DNA from: Bigelowiella natans CCMP2755
Lineage: Eukaryota; Cercozoa; Chlorarachniophyceae
Assembly (NCBI GenBank): GCA_000320545.1
Contig: ADNK01001110.1
Span: 1-64,000, forward strand
Reading direction: 5' to 3'
Length of the DNA: 64,000 nucleotides
Numbering within the stretch: the stretch's first letter is position 1; each line of letters starts with the position of its first letter. The translations under genes were made by a program, and so were the position numbers. Positions 22,340 to 35,568 of this stretch are shown piece after piece. Below the pieces are notes generated by a model. The model did not search any database, was not told the DNA's origin, and saw only the letters and a program-made list of their open reading frames with translations.

Positions 22340-23535
22340 GATGCTGCTTCAGGCACATACAAAATCCAACGGTCGAGGTGATGATGAAGTGATGATGAAA
22401 ATGCACTGTGCGGCAGGTCACCGTTGATAAAGAGCACTGGGGGCCAACACGTGCCTTCAAGCGGCTCTCACATCTCCTCGAGAGAAATCGAGTCGACTTT
22501 AGCAGCCAGCAGAGAGGCCAAGGAGAGAGTGAAGACATAAACTGCGGTCCTGCTGGGAAAAGTCTGGTCAGAAGATTCATCGTAGCAGAAGTAGTAGTAG
22601 TAGTAGTAGCAGTAGCAGTGGTAGTAGTAGCGGTGATATCTGGCCAGCAAACGTATTTTTAGTCGTTGCAGTAGCAGCAGCAGCGATGCTAATTCACGGT
22701 TCCCCTTCGATAGGCCGAGGCGGAACGGCGCGTGCGTGTGCTAGAAAAGGAGCAGATAGACGTGGATGCAACGCTTACAGCGTGCGCGGAGAGGGAGGCG
22801 GAGCTCTTGAATAAGGTCACCATTCTCCCTGCCATCGTCGTAGTCATTCGTCGCCTTTAGTGTGATGCTAGTCCTGATTCTGTATCACCCTGCTTGGTGT
22901 GTCGGCGATTGCGTTTTCGCTGCGCAGCTTCAGAGGAGGGATAGCAAGATTCAGCGCCTGGAGGCTCTCCTGGAGGAGGCAACGAAGGACGCGAAGGAGC
23001 GCCAAATGGCCCATCAGCAGCAGCTAGCAGTCAAGGAGATGCAACTGCACCGCTCTGAGCGCCAGCACGCACAGGTGACGAGAGGACGCGGGAAATTGTA
23101 GGGAAAAGCGAGAGGAGGAGAGGGCGGGAGGAGTAGCGGCTTCTCCTTTTACTTCATTTCGCACTTGCACGCTCCGATTTTCCTTATATTTATGACTTCC
23201 TCAACTCCCCACCCCCCCCCCCCCCCTCTTCCTACCTTGATTCTCACGTTTTCAACCAGGCCAACGGCGAGCTGATGGATATGCTGACGTCTGCGAGGGA
23301 GCAGCTGCAGACCGCGAAAGAGGAGATCGCGAGCCTGAACGATAGGCTGATAGCGCGCACACAGGTGCACGCGAGGGCTATCCGTGAGTTCGAAGCCAGA
23401 ATCTCGACCTATGAGGAGCGCGGTGGCGACCTCCGCAAGGAGCAGGAGGATATGTTTTCCGAATTTCGTCGGCAACTCAGAAACATCGGAGCCATCAGAG
23501 AACAACGTAGAAGTGCAGCTGGCAGCCATAGCTAA
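19577..23535 (+). CDS. Leucine-rich-repeat protein with C-terminal coiled coil, multi-exon
   Basis: This is likely a cytosolic or cytoskeletal scaffold; no specific function can be named. A probable start is the ATG at 19577, with a join near 19730, but this is weak. An acidic exon ends near 20080 at accg|gtagtg. The long exon from about 20297 to 21391 is Ser/Lys-rich and ends in the first LRR (TTLDLSGRLLGDAQLNALI). Single LRR units follow in separate exons near 21520-21657 (LQSLSLDGNALSGNSL), 21880-22010 (LRTLDLAGNRIGTNAA) and 22164-22266 (LRSLRLEGNPLGLKCL). The pattern is the ribonuclease-inhibitor type, about one unit per exon. Exons near 22714, 22928 and 23260 encode a long heptad-rich coiled coil (for example LQRRDSKIQRLEALLEEA) ending at TAA 23535. 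Exon limits are approximate. Confidence 0.72.
21475..21506. repeat. (CTA)n trinucleotide repeat in an intron
   Basis: A run of CTA/ACT units lies in the LRR gene between two LRR exons. Confidence 0.85.
21696..21726. repeat. (GT)n/(AG)n microsatellite in an intron
   Basis: A short GT run is followed by an AG run in the intron after the second LRR unit. Confidence 0.85.
22302..22338. repeat. (CT)n microsatellite in an intron
   Basis: A pure CT run lies in the intron after the fourth visible LRR unit. Confidence 0.9.
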
Positions 23536-24176
23536 ACTACTGCTAGCTGCTAAATGTTATTCCTGTACCACCGTGCTAGCATGTTTTCAGCAGATATGCT
23601 ATATTCTATAAGTAAAGAAACCGTCGTATTGATACCGCTATGCTTCTTAACATGCATGCATGGTTATATTCCAGGGCTGCGAGATGCATGCATCGCGGAT
23701 GTCTAGACATGTGCCCACAAGCATGCGTGATGAATATTGTAGATTGTCTAGAATTCCAGCGGCGCTTTAATGATGGTAGCTTACCAATTGCTAGCGAGGT
23801 CACTACACGAATGGACTAGTGCACTGATGATGTGCCTGCTGCTCGGTTCTGCTATATGGTCTTGCAGCAGTTAACGAGACATGCATGTACATGGCTAGAT
23901 GTGTCATTAACAACGCTTAAGTAGACATGAAGGCTGCTCTAGCTAGCTAGGCGCTACAGACGCGCAGCAGTGTATGCTAGTATGCGCGATACATGCGAAA
24001 CTTCAATGATGATTACTACAAAGTTAAAGGTGGCATGCAAGCACGCTGCCCATACTGACACATAGGGCAGGATCCATCCCCAAGTGTCCACCCATTAGAA
24101 TAAATATGCTTTCTAGTCTACGTGTGCACGCGTCTGCCTTCACGCAATATTCCGAATAGGTGCGACATGATCACTA
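23536..24176. other. Convergent intergenic spacer rich in GCATGC/CTAGC words
   Basis: It lies between the 3' ends of the LRR and helicase genes. It is dense in ATGCATGC, GCTAGC and related palindromic words, as are other spacers in this window. I see no gene. Confidence 0.5.
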
Positions 24177-25131
24177 TCATCCCTGGGCTGACAGCGTCTT
24201 GAATTTCTGCCGGAATCTGTACACACACACACACACACACACACAAACGGATTTTTATCATGAGTTGAGTGGGAGACAGGGACGCAGAGCAGGCAGGCAC
24301 ATATGATAGAGATGGAGAGAGGAAAAAGAGGGAGAAAACATATGACAAAGCCAAAAAGACAACAAACACCTGCAAGCAAGAAAGCTGAACGTGGGCGCAT
24401 AGTCGGGCGCTCCAGCCATCCCGTTGATTGCTGCTGCCAGCCTCGTGAGTAGCAGGTCCCAGTCGCGAAGCAAGATCCACGCGCGCCCTGCAGCAACCCT
24501 ATTATCTTTGACGATCGTTGCAAGTTGGCCGTGCTTGAGAAAGTCCAGCGCGTAGGCATTCAATAACGGCCCATCCCAGCAACAATCGTCTCCCTTTCCG
24601 ACTGCTTCTGCTGCTGCGACTCCCCCCTTCTCCTCCTTCCCAAGAACTCGGGCAGGGGTAGCTCCAGGGCCACCACCAACTACGCCAAGGCTATCGTATG
24701 TGCACACGACACCGAAGCCGGCGCTATCTACTGCTTCCATGGCCGACAAGAACACTGCCCCACCGTCTCCTCCGGAGAGTGAGGGGGCGGGTACATGTCC
24801 AGCAAGCTCAGAGCGAGAGCTCTCATGCGGAATGGCGGCTGTTCCAGCAGAGAGTTGTGAGAGAAGAGATGCGCCGCCTTGCCCACTGCCCTCTGGTCCG
24901 TCTTGCGTTGTCTTTTCCTCCTCGGGTTTCTTCCCTTTCGCGGGCGGGGCGGCGGGGAGCGCTGAGATCGGCAGACAGCCATACTGGACTGTTTTAAGCG
25001 CCGGCGAGAAGCTAGAAGAGGAACCGCCCGTGCTGCTGGAGCTCGAGCATGCAGCTGCGGGCGGCGCACCGTTCATGCTATTTCCTTCTTGCCGCCGCTG
25101 CTGTTGTTGGTGACCGCTATTACTGATACTA

Positions 25132-25163
<32 letters not shown>

Positions 25164-28100
25164 ATTCTTCTGCAGCCTGGCAAGGGCTTCCAGACGCTTC
25201 CTCTCTCGTTTAGAGAGCTTCTTCTGCTTGGCGCCCTTCTTGTTGTTGCGCCCGTTGCTGCTCGTGGTATGTGCAGCAGAGGGCTGCTGCTTCTCGCCGA
25301 GCTGCTGATTGTCCTTGGCGCCTACCGTTTCTCCGTTGATGGCGCTACCACCGGCATCACCACCATCATTACCCTTCCCTTCGCGCAAAGAGGAGGTGGG
25401 GACCATACTCAAGAATGCAGAGAAGGAGTCAGCAGCCAAGCCGAGCGTTTCCGTGTCGATCGCCCGGATCTCACTGGCGACTCGGCGGGGGAGCGGCGCG
25501 AGGAGAACCGTCGAGCTGGAGCGCTTGAAGTTGGAGCGCCTCACGTCTGCTGGGAACGGCACCCGTAAGAATAGGTGGCAAAGAACGAACATCAACCGCC
25601 GCGCGCTCCCGTCTGGATTGAGTTTAAACCTGGAAAGTAGCAGCGGTTAGCAGTAGCAGGAGGAGTAATAGTAGTGCTAGTACTACTACTGTTAGTAGTT
25701 GTTGTTGTAGTCACAGATTTTGGGTTAGTTTGTTGTTGATGATAAATGTTTGCTGTTGCTTCTTTCTTCCTCTTTTTCGTCTTCTCGTTATTGAGAAGAC
25801 CATACATTGATATCTAAACTCCCTTTCTCCCCCCCCCCCCCTCTCTCTTTCTCTCGCTTCGTTCTCCCCCCCCACCTTTTCGGCCCTCCACACACGCGTC
25901 GAAGCGTACCCGACCGCATCAGCGATACGAAGGCCATCGAGCTGCCAGCGCCGCCCGCAGCGTGGAGCGACGCCGCAACTCCTGCCAGCCCCACCGGCCG
26001 CGACTTCGGATCCGCGAGCCCCTGCCGCAATAACTGCTCTAGTGAGAAGCGGAAGGAGACGCGTGCCTGTTGCGACTTGATGTGTGCGCCCGGGAGCGAG
26101 AGGGGGGGGGTGAGGAGGATATTGGAGACCAGCTGCGTGGCCCTCTTGCGATCCCGCGCGTACGATTGGAAGAGTGCCATCCGGAGCGCGAGCGACGTGT
26201 CCGCCGCCGCGTATCGACCGCGCAGGGAGGTGAGAGGGGAGGTCATCAGCGACGCCACCTTCTGCATGGGGACGCCGAGGAAGGCGACGTAGCCCACGTC
26301 GTCGTGCCCCCTCCTTCCTGCACGGCCCGCCATCTGCCGGAAGGCCAAAGGGGTGAGCAGCGGCGAGTCGCCCAGGAACGCGCACGTGCGAGAAGGCATG
26401 TTCACGCCGACGGCGAGCGTCTTCGTGGCGATGACCACCTTAATGTGTTTCCCGCGAAACATCGTCTCCACCAGGTCCTTGTAGGAGCGGGGAAGCCCCT
26501 CGTGGTGCACGCCAACGCCGCGCCACAGCGCGCGGAGGAGCGGGTGATCGTTTGGCCACCCGGTAGCGTCGCGGAGGCGTTTCATCCAGAAGTCGAGGTC
26601 CTCGCGCGAGATTCGGTCGTTATCTGGGACGAAGGAGAAGCGCGGATCTACGTCCATCTGCAGGTCCAATTCGTCTTGATCGAGCATCGAAGCCGCGATC
26701 CGCGCGGCGTCCGCGCGCTGCTGCTCCGCCACGCGCGCGTCGTGGAGGCGAGCCTGCTGGTCGTGCGTGAGTTGCTTCTTCTGCTGGCCGCTGAGGGTCT
26801 TCTCCTTCTTGTTCCTCCGGCGATTTTGCATCTGCTTTACGAGCTTGGAGGCCTTGAGGGCCATCTTGGTCACGCGCCGCTTCTCCGCCTCGCCGCCTTC
26901 CCGCTCCGACGCGGCCTTCTCTAGACGCTCGAGGGTCTCCACGATCCGGAGCGCCAGCGCTTCGCACAGGTTGGGGTCCAAGCAGAAGGCCACGCAGGGC
27001 AGCTTGTCCTCGCGGGCCAGATCGACGAATAGCGGCAGCACATAGCGGCTGACGAAGTGCCTGGAAGCAATGCTTTCCTTACGCTCCGAGATTGCCCCAA
27101 GCCGGTCGCGTACGGGAGCTGCGAGCTGGTCGAGTACTAACTCGGCAGGGCCCCTCCCCTCCCCTCCTCCTCGTGTGTTCCCAGTGCCAGACATGAGCTT
27201 TTCAGCCCACACCCCAAACGCGGTCTTGATTTTCTCCCCATATTCGTGCGCCGCGTCTCTGCCTATGTACGCCTTCGCCCGGAAGTAAGCGGAGGGTTCC
27301 AGCGGCCTCAGCCCCTTGAGTGCTGCTACTTCGCTGCTGCCACTGCTGCTCGCTCCTCCGCTCGCAGACTGGCACATGTGGTCATACAGCACGATCGAGT
27401 CCCGAGGGGAAAACTCCATTGTCTTTGGGATGGCGATGGTGCTGCCGCTGTTGCTGCTGCTGGCCGTCTCTCCGTTCTCCTTGTCACCCGCCCCCCCTCC
27501 GTCCCTTCTCTCCGCAAAGTCGTGCGCCGCGCCGAAGGCCACCGCAGCGAGGGGGTGAAAGGGGAGGAGGCCGGATGGCAGCAGCTTCGGGGCACGCTTT
27601 CCGGCCTGCTTAAGCAGCATGCGCTCGGCGTTAGTCTTGGGGGATACGATGCCGTGCTTGTAGGAGAGCAGGAGGCGGTCGCGCTCGAAAGCTGGTAGGT
27701 ACACAGCCTTCTCGAGGTCGGCCCATCGCTTGGTGTGCACGATCAAGGCAACTTCAGGGTTGTCAGTCGGGAACGGCGAGGAGGAGGACGAAGAGGCCGA
27801 CTCCTCGCCTCCGTTATTGTCTCCCCTCCCCCCACGCCTCCCGCCTTTCCTGCCTCCGCCCTTCTTGCCTCTTTTGTTGGAGGGGGGGGTAGTGGAAGAG
27901 GACGAGCCGCCGTCCGCAGCGGCCCTCTCCTGGTCGAAGTTGGGAGTGCCGAGCTTAGCTGTTCGCTGTCGTGCTTGCTGAAGCCACGAGTGGAAAGCGT
28001 GCGGGTTTCCGACGGTAGCGGACAACGCCAGGAACGGAGCTGGGAAGGCCGCCAGAAGGCGCTCCCACGGCCCCCCGTCTTCCCCGTCGAGGCTATGAAC

Positions 28101-30065
28101 CTCGTCGTAAATCACATACTTCACGCGCGCCACCCACGGCTCCCGCTCTGGGGCGAGCATGATAGTTTCGAGGCACTGTGGCAAAGTCACGAGGACTTCG
28201 CACGTCTCCGTTTTGTAGGCGACCCCCGGCGTCAGCACGCCGAAGACAGCGCCGTACCGCCTGTACACGCTCGCTGCGACCTGTGAGACGAGCGCGGTTG
28301 TGGGGCACACATAGACGATGATCAAGGGTCCTGCGAGCAGCCCCGTTGTCGTAGGCTTGCTCTGCTTGTTGTGCGTGAGGATCTTCTTCATCGCATAGAA
28401 GGAAGCAAAGGTTTTCCCGCTCGACGTGGGCGCGACGATGAGCGCGGAGGCGCGGCGGTCCACGATATCGAGCATCTCCCGCTGCCACTTGTCCGGGTAA
28501 AACCCGCTCACACGCGGGTCGGGCGCGGATTGCACGTCACGCACCATCTTCGGCCCCGCATACGTCAGCTGGAATCGCTCTGGAGACAGAGGGATCCGGT
28601 GGGAGTCCACTGCGAGGTGCCTAAACCGCCGCTGCGCCTCGGACTTCTGCATGCGGGCTCGCTTCGCAAGGGCTTCACGTTCCTTCCGCGAGAGGCCCTT
28701 TCCTTTCTTTTGACCTTCATCATCATCATCATCATCGTCGTCGTCGTCGTCATCCTCGTCTTCGTCGGAGTCCTCCTCCTCTTCCTCCTCCCCCTCGGGC
28801 AGCCCCTCATTCCTCGGTCTCAGCACCTTTACACCGAGGGCCGTGAGCATGCGTAGAGCCTGCTCGAGGTACTCGTCACCGTCGCCCAGGGCGCCCTCTG
28901 GCGCTATTGGGAGAACTTTGGCCGCGGCCTGTTTCTTGGCGACGTCCTTCGCGTCGAGTTTGTGCAGGGCGATGTAATCCTGCAGCAGCCGCTTGGCTTG
29001 CTCGAGGAACCCTATTACGAGCAGCGCGTACAGCACACGGCCGAGCTGCGGCATCGTCAGCTCCGACTTGAACCGCCGGAACACGTCGAATGCCATCTGG
29101 AACACGCGCACCGCGCGCTCCATCTCGACGTCGCTCGGGGGAGAGCGAGCGGCCTTCGTCTTCGCCTCTTTCCCGTCCTCCTCCTTCTTCTCTTCAACGC
29201 CGTCCTCTTCCTCTTCTTCTTCTTCTTCTTCTTCTTCTTCTTCCTCATCATTATCAGCATCAGGGCTGGGTAACTTGAAGCTAGTACCGGGGTGCTGCTG
29301 CTCACACCACGCGAGGACACACCAGTCGAGCAGCACTAGCAGCCCGGGAATTACGTGGGGGTCGGAGATGTCAACCAGCCGCTCATCCAAACTGCTGATT
29401 CTCTTCTCAAGGGCAACAAGAGAGATCATACTGCCCTGCTGCTGCTTCTTCTTCTTTTCGCCGTCCTCTCCCTCCTCGCCTCCGTCAGCGTCCGGCCCCC
29501 CGAATGTCACTCCGAGCGCCTCGTCCTCCTTTCTGCGCTTCTCCTCCACGGTTTGTCTCAGTGCGAGAGGGATACGTCTCGCTGCTGCCACGTAGCTGGC
29601 TACGTTCTGCTTGATCTCCTCGCGCTTCCTGGCGTCCACGCCGGCGATGATTTGCTCGCGCATGGCCTTGCCAGAGGCCTTTTCACCGCCTCCGCCCCCG
29701 CCGCCCTTTCTGCCCTTCTTTTTCCCTTTCTTCCCGCCCGGATTCCATCCTCCCTTGTTCTTCTTCTTGCCACTCGATCCCTGCCATTTGGCTCCTCCCC
29801 CCCCCTTGGCTTCGTCTTCGTTGCTGCCGCTGTCGCCGTTGGACGATTTGGCCACGATGACGTCGCGGAGAACGAGGCGTGTGCCACTGAGAGATTGCGC
29901 GTATTTTGTCATGAACAGGAGGTACTTCTGCCGCTCCTGCTCCACTAGCATCTTCGCCTCACGGGAGGAGGGGGAGGACAATGAAGTCCCGGAAACAACT
30001 ATCCCTTGGCTGCCGCCTCCCAGCTTATCATTACGCTGCAGACGATAAAGGATACGAACACGCAT

Positions 30066-30113
<48 letters not shown>

Positions 30114-33100
30114 GGGAAAATACATCAATTATCATCCCCACCCTTTGATTCAGCTTTGCCACATTCTTTTAAAATACAGGTCTAAATTGTGCGTGTTTGA
30201 TCATGAAAAGCACCTCGCCGTTTTTGCCGCTTTTGGCGACGTCCAATCTGGCTAGGCCCCTGCCTTGTCTTGCGCGCTCTTTCCTCTCCAGCAGCTGTTT
30301 ACGCCGCTTTTGAGCCATGGCTGCCTCTTCAGCCTCGACGAGCTCCTCTCCACCCTCCTTGAGGGGGTCCGGAGGCATCCAGTAGAGCTCCTTTGCCTCC
30401 TCCTCACTCTTCTTTTTCTTCTTCTCTCCCACCCCCTTTGCACTGGTTGATCGGCGAGGCGCGACGAAACGGGAAAGCGCCTTCTTCTCAGAATCGGCGA
30501 GGATGTAATCCACAATCGCTGCTTCCTCTACCGGTTGCAACGGGGGAGCGGGGATTGGGTCCTCTTCTTTTGCGACAAGCTTGCCATTCCTTGCTTTTTG
30601 AAGCGTGGCGAGGGATTGCGAGAAAAGGACAGCAGCGGCGGAGGGGGCGGAGCCCTCTTTCCCGGCAGGAAATACAGGGCTGCTCACTTCAAGTGGAAAG
30701 AAGCTTTCGGAGAGCGACACCTCCCCTCCCCCCCCCTGCTGCTGTGAATCTTTCTCATTGCCCTTAGTATTCTGGATAAGCGTCCGAAACACCTTCCATA
30801 ATGACGAGAGGGACGCTGACATAGAATCGGGGAGACCTGATAATACATGGTGACAAATCCTCACCAAAATCGTCATCATCATCATCATCATCACCATCAT
30901 CCTCATCACCCTCATCATCCTCATCATCATCCTCATCATCCTCACAAATCGCACGCTACTCTGCGGACCCACCGATATCAGCTGCGGAGGCGATCGCGCT
31001 GCCGTCGTTATTTTCGCTGCTCACTCCAGCAGCAAGGACGAGAGCGAGCGTCCGATGGAACAGTGCGCCGTCCACGACGTGCAGGAAAGCCTCTGTTACC
31101 GTTGCAGTCGATTTCTCGTCACTGCCCGCAGTCATGGCCACCAGGTGCGCTGCGTACAGCTCCAAGAACACACGGGGACTTTCCAACGACGCTGATGGCG
31201 ACGAGGAGGAGGGGGGCGACGACGACTCTCTCACCGGAGCAGCCAGGGGCTTGAACAGCCCCCCCCCCTTTGGGACAGGCAGCCGACGAATGCGATCCTG
31301 AAGAGTCAGGTGGCGTGCGAGGACGACGCTAAGCAGTAGCGTCTTGGCCATCATTTCTTGGTCTATCCTCGCATCGACTACGGCAAGCGCTGCTTCCGAG
31401 GCCGCCTTCCAAACCAGAAGGTCGACTCCGCGGCGTGCTGCGCGCTCTGCTGCAGCTTGAACGTCAGCGCAATCGGCTCCTCCTCCTCCTCCTCCTCCTC
31501 CTCCTCCTCCATCCTCTTTCTTCCCCTCCGTGTCGCCTGCGCCTGTTGTCGCAGTATCATCGCCTTTCTCGTCGCCTGATGCAATGATGACGGCAAGATG
31601 GTGGTGATGATGGTGATGATGATGATGATGATGATGGTGAATGATGCAGCAGCCGAGCACAATGGCCATCACTACGGTCGATCATAGATAACGACGGGCA
31701 TGATGCAAAACCACTAATACACCACTACCTCTAGTTGCAAGACAACATATGAGGTGTGCATCACCACATAATCCGTACATGCGAGAGAAACGAATAATGG
31801 GGAATTAATTAGCCAGCACGCAGCAGAGCACGACACAACCTTTTTCCTCGATTTCGTCTGCAGCGGCCTCCCAATCATCTAGCTCATCATCGTCGCCTCC
31901 ATCACCACCATTCTGCTCCTCGTTCTGCTCCTCGTTTCCCTCTCTCTCCTCTCCCTCCTCTTCTTCTGAAAAGTCTTCCCAGTTCTCCAGTTCATCACCG
32001 TTGATATCATCGTCGTGGCCCTGGTCCCAGCCTCCTTCGTCGATGTTAGCATCACCCTTCTCCTCTTCCGCACCTCCTAATCCCATTGCACGGCGGTGTG
32101 CTTCCTCCTCTGCTTCCTCGTCGACGATTTGTGCTTCCCCCTCTTCTTCACCACCCTCGGTCTCGCCACCCTGCCTCTTGCCATCATCCTTGTGTGGGTG
32201 TGGGTGTGAGTGTGTGTAAGAGAGTGTGAGTGTGCGTGTTTGTGTGTGTAAATTATTCGATTGTGAATGTCAGCATTGAGCCTCCCTCATCTCGATTCGG
32301 GAGAGATAGTCGGGCATATAGCTGCTCTACTTTACTCTACCTGCCCCTGGGCGGTCTTTGTAGCGTCTCTCCCCTCGCCCACAAGGCCCCTTCCATCCCA
32401 CTCGTCTGCATGGAGTATTGCTCGTTAGCATTGGTGATGCATGAAGGATTTGATGATGCTAATGCTCAATCGATGGTAATGACAATAATGGCGACAACAA
32501 CGACAACCACGACGATGGTGGTAGTGATTGTTATGAGGACGATATACAGGTCGGATAAGGCTGCAAAGTCCCACCTTGATCAGAGTCATCATCAGCATCT
32601 TTGAACAATGCTGCTGAGCGATCCTGCGACGCGAGCACGCTCGACCACATCTCTTCGGCCTCACTTTCGGCCTGTTGGATAGTGATGAAGGATGGCGATC
32701 ATAATCATCAGACCCGTCGTAGTTGCCAGTGTCACAATCATCATCATCATCATCATCATCATCCATATCCTTGTCGCTCACCTTTGCTAGCAAGTGGTGT
32801 TGAATTGCATTCTCTTCTGCACTCCCCTCTCCCCCCTGTCTTGCGTAGTGGCGATGATGCAGAAGTGCCTTCCAGTATGCTGCTAGTCCTACCACCGCTA
32901 CGACGAAACTCTGTTCATGAAAGAAAAAGAACGAGTGAGAATCCAGCTTCGAGTGAGTAGGATATCGATGTCATCCACCTTGGGTGCCCCCTCGTTCCCA
33001 AGACCCTTTTGTGCGTCTTCGATCATCCAGCCATGAGGCAGTGCCTGCGGCTTTTTTACTTCCCCATCTCGAGTTTTCAGATTGTTTAGAATCCCAGCGT

Positions 33101-34290
33101 ACCGAGGTGGCGGCAGTGGGGGGAGGGGCAGCAGAGCCACGTAGTCTGATATGGCCGAGTCCCGAGCGAGCTGCAGGCGCAAGAGAAAGGACGAGAAAGG
33201 ACGAGAAAGGACGAGAAAGGATAAGGTCGCATTTTCAATCATATCAGGATTATTCGTTCATTCTATCCTCCCTGTCTTGCCATCATTTACTTCCGTCATT
33301 AATTACCTGCTGGAAGCCTCGCAGCCGGGTATTTGAGACGTTGAATTGACATCCGCGCACGACCCGAATTCCTGAGAACGACCACACACCCGCCTCATAT
33401 GATGGAGTCGCTACAATAGATTTCTGATGTTTTCATTCGTGGACGCACCATTAGCAAGCAGGTGTGCCGTCAATCGTTTGAGCAACGTGGCCGAATTTGG
33501 CGAAAGCAGTCGCGAAACTACACCGCCTCCTGGGGAAGTCTGCAGATGAAATAGATTGATGAGTGTTGTTATGGTTTATGAGGTGCTTTGACAATCAGGT
33601 GTCACGCGGCATTAAAATAGCAATTAAGTCTAAAGGACAACCAGTGCAAACGAGGGGTGGGCGGAGGAGACGAAGTTTCCGAATTCCTGTCATAGTAGCA
33701 TTATGTCGAAACAGGTCAAATTGACTATCATCTTCGGCAGTGGAGAAATTCGCACTCTCTCACCTTAGACTCCCAATCGGTGAAGGTTTGAACTTTCAGA
33801 TAACCGTTCGTTTCCGCGCACTTCGTAGATACGTGCTTGATGAATAGCTCGCGGGCGAGCGCATGGGATGGTCGTCTCCATATGGCACGAAGCACGTCAA
33901 AGTACACAAGGGTGTATCGACGATTTGATTGAAGGAGACGCTCCAGACGCTGCTCGAGCTGTCAGTCCAACGTTCAACAGGGCACACATGTGTTCTCGTT
34001 AGAATGGTGAAACAGACATGCAAAATCGATCCGCCCTCCTCACACCCACACCGGTAGCACACAGTGCGAAATATATATGCGGCACCTGGAAAAATATCTG
34101 CAGCAGGTGAGGACCATATGCCCTGAGAGGAACAAGACGAATAGCTCAGATTACGGGAGGACAGCGCGTGCACAACTCGTAAACACAACCAGTCAAGTGA
34201 GGGCGACGACAGCGCGTCAAGAAGAAGTGAGTCTCCGTCGACAATGAAAGGCTGTCCTGCATCCTCTATCTCTTCGTACGAGGTGTACAT
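24177..34290 (-). CDS. DDX60-like superfamily 2 (Ski2-like) RNA helicase, about a dozen exons
   Basis: This is a predicted cytosolic ATP-dependent RNA helicase; animal DDX60 acts in antiviral RNA sensing and decay. Exon 1 (ATG 34290) has PFIVDGDSLLLDAL, which resembles the DDX60 N-terminus. Further exons lie near 33970-33795, 33549-33452, 33360-33310, 33180-33000 and 32900-32650. Acidic exons follow to 31839, then 31580-30976, 30841-30190, a large exon 30041 to about 25912, 25631-24370, and a short last exon ending at TGA 24177. The joins from about 31839 onward keep phase. The large exon has the helicase motifs in order: APTSSGKT (Walker A), YVCPTTALVSQ, YDEVHSLDG (DEVH box), LALSATVGNP, TKTLAVGVNMPSRT and QMAGRAGRRG. 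Poly-Glu, poly-Asp and Gly/Lys-rich inserts interrupt the domains. The C-terminal VGLAGVAASLH region also fits the family. The 5' exon order is less certain. Confidence 0.82.
28714..28755. repeat. Coding trinucleotide repeat (poly-Asp)
   Basis: ATC and GTC units on the plus strand encode an uninterrupted Asp run in the helicase, after a Glu-rich segment. It is a likely length-polymorphic linker. Confidence 0.85.
29198..29244. repeat. Coding trinucleotide repeat (poly-Glu)
   Basis: TTC/CTC units on the plus strand encode a Glu run of about 16 residues in the N-terminal half of the helicase. Confidence 0.85.
30066..30107. repeat. (AC)n/(AG)n microsatellite at an exon edge
   Basis: The run lies in the helicase intron just upstream of the acceptor of the large exon (exon start 30041). 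On the coding strand it is a CT/GT tract that may serve as the polypyrimidine tract. Confidence 0.85.
31475..31511. repeat. Coding trinucleotide repeat (poly-Gly)
   Basis: CTC units on the plus strand read as GAG on the minus strand. In the in-phase frame they give an 11-residue Gly run in the helicase exon at 31580-30976. Confidence 0.75.
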
Positions 34291-35053
34291 CTGCACTCGT
34301 ATAAAAGGTTCATAATAACTGCTTAGCACACGGCAGTACCCTGGGGAACGAGGCACTCAACGATTGCACTCATGAATACTTTCATTTCAGGCACACAAAA
34401 TTCGAACCGCCAGACGCTTGCGCACGCCACCACCTTGTGGAAGACTCGCTCCATCTTCTGTTCCAAACCTCCACCCTTTTCTTCCATTGTATCACTATTT
34501 CCCTTCCGTTCCTCCTCCTTCACTTGAGCTCCGTAAAATTCTTCTCTCTTCCCTGAGATGCTGCTCTCTCGGCGCGCGTGACCCCAGTTTCAGACTTTGC
34601 CGTCAGATTAGAAGCGGGCTCGATGCTTCCTAAAATAGTTCCATTCGAATTCTACGACATGAAAGATGTAGTAAAAACTTTGAAAAATTCAGAGATATTC
34701 CCAATTCAGGGAAGAAACTCTTTTGTAAATAGAACTGACGGTCTCAGCTGCTTCACCTTCTTGAAATTGCCGTCGCCCGTGGATGAGGAGCATTTCCAAT
34801 TGGAATCACCTACATTCCGCACCGAAATCGAGACAAAACTGAAGACGTAGATCGAAAATAAAATGGGTTTCAAGAAGAGCAGTTGTGTGTTGAACGACAT
34901 GCACAAGTGCATGACGCTGTTCCTAATCGGTCGATGATCTGGCTGCCTGCTGCTGCTGCCTCAAAACCGCTCTTTTTTTTTTTACGTGCGGTTGCTTCCC
35001 GCCTGGCAGCGCATTGAAAAAGATTTAACCCCACCTCCCATCCCATTAGGACC
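34291..35053. promoter_or_regulatory. Divergent spacer between helicase and PrsW-like genes
   Basis: The helicase starts at its left edge and the PrsW-like gene at its right edge, so both promoters should lie here. A plus-strand frame of 90 codons (34578-34850) is open, but it has no domain, splice or neighbour support and I do not call it a gene. Confidence 0.45.
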
Positions 35054-35531
35054 ATGTTCGCAGATGAATCTGAGTCTGATCCACCCAGTAGGTTGGTGGA
35101 GAAGCAGCCCGCCGACAATGGAACGGAGCAGCCCTCAACCGACAGTCTCAGGGTGACCGGTGGAGGAGCAGAAGAAGGCAAGACGAATGGGGATGTCTAC
35201 GACGTGTCCCTGTCTAAAGAAGACCGTCAGGATATAAGTCGGCGCATAAATGCAATCACAGCTGCACGCGCCAAGCTGAATCGTGTGGGCAGTAGGAGGA
35301 GTAGTCGAAGCCAATCGCAATCTCTGAACGACTCGCGGATGGCCACCTCAAAGCAGCATCACGGACTCGAGGCACCGACCCCTTTAGATACACCCGCTGG
35401 TCGTCGGAATGGAGGCATTCCCTTGCATCCACTCAGCTTAAGAGACGCCAAATCTCCTCTCCATATGAGCACAGGTTTGGTTGGGAAAGCGAGGGATAAG
35501 ATCATGATTGTGTAGCAGCTCACATTCTCAT

Positions 35532-35568
<37 letters not shown>

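Noticed and set aside
26070-26924. Long plus-strand frames antisense to the helicase (also 27735-28286 and 29355-29948)
   Set aside because: They are GC-rich shadows of the helicase exon with no domain of their own.
34578-34850. 90-codon plus-strand frame in the divergent spacer
   Set aside because: It has no recognisable domain, no splice partner and lies where two promoters are expected.
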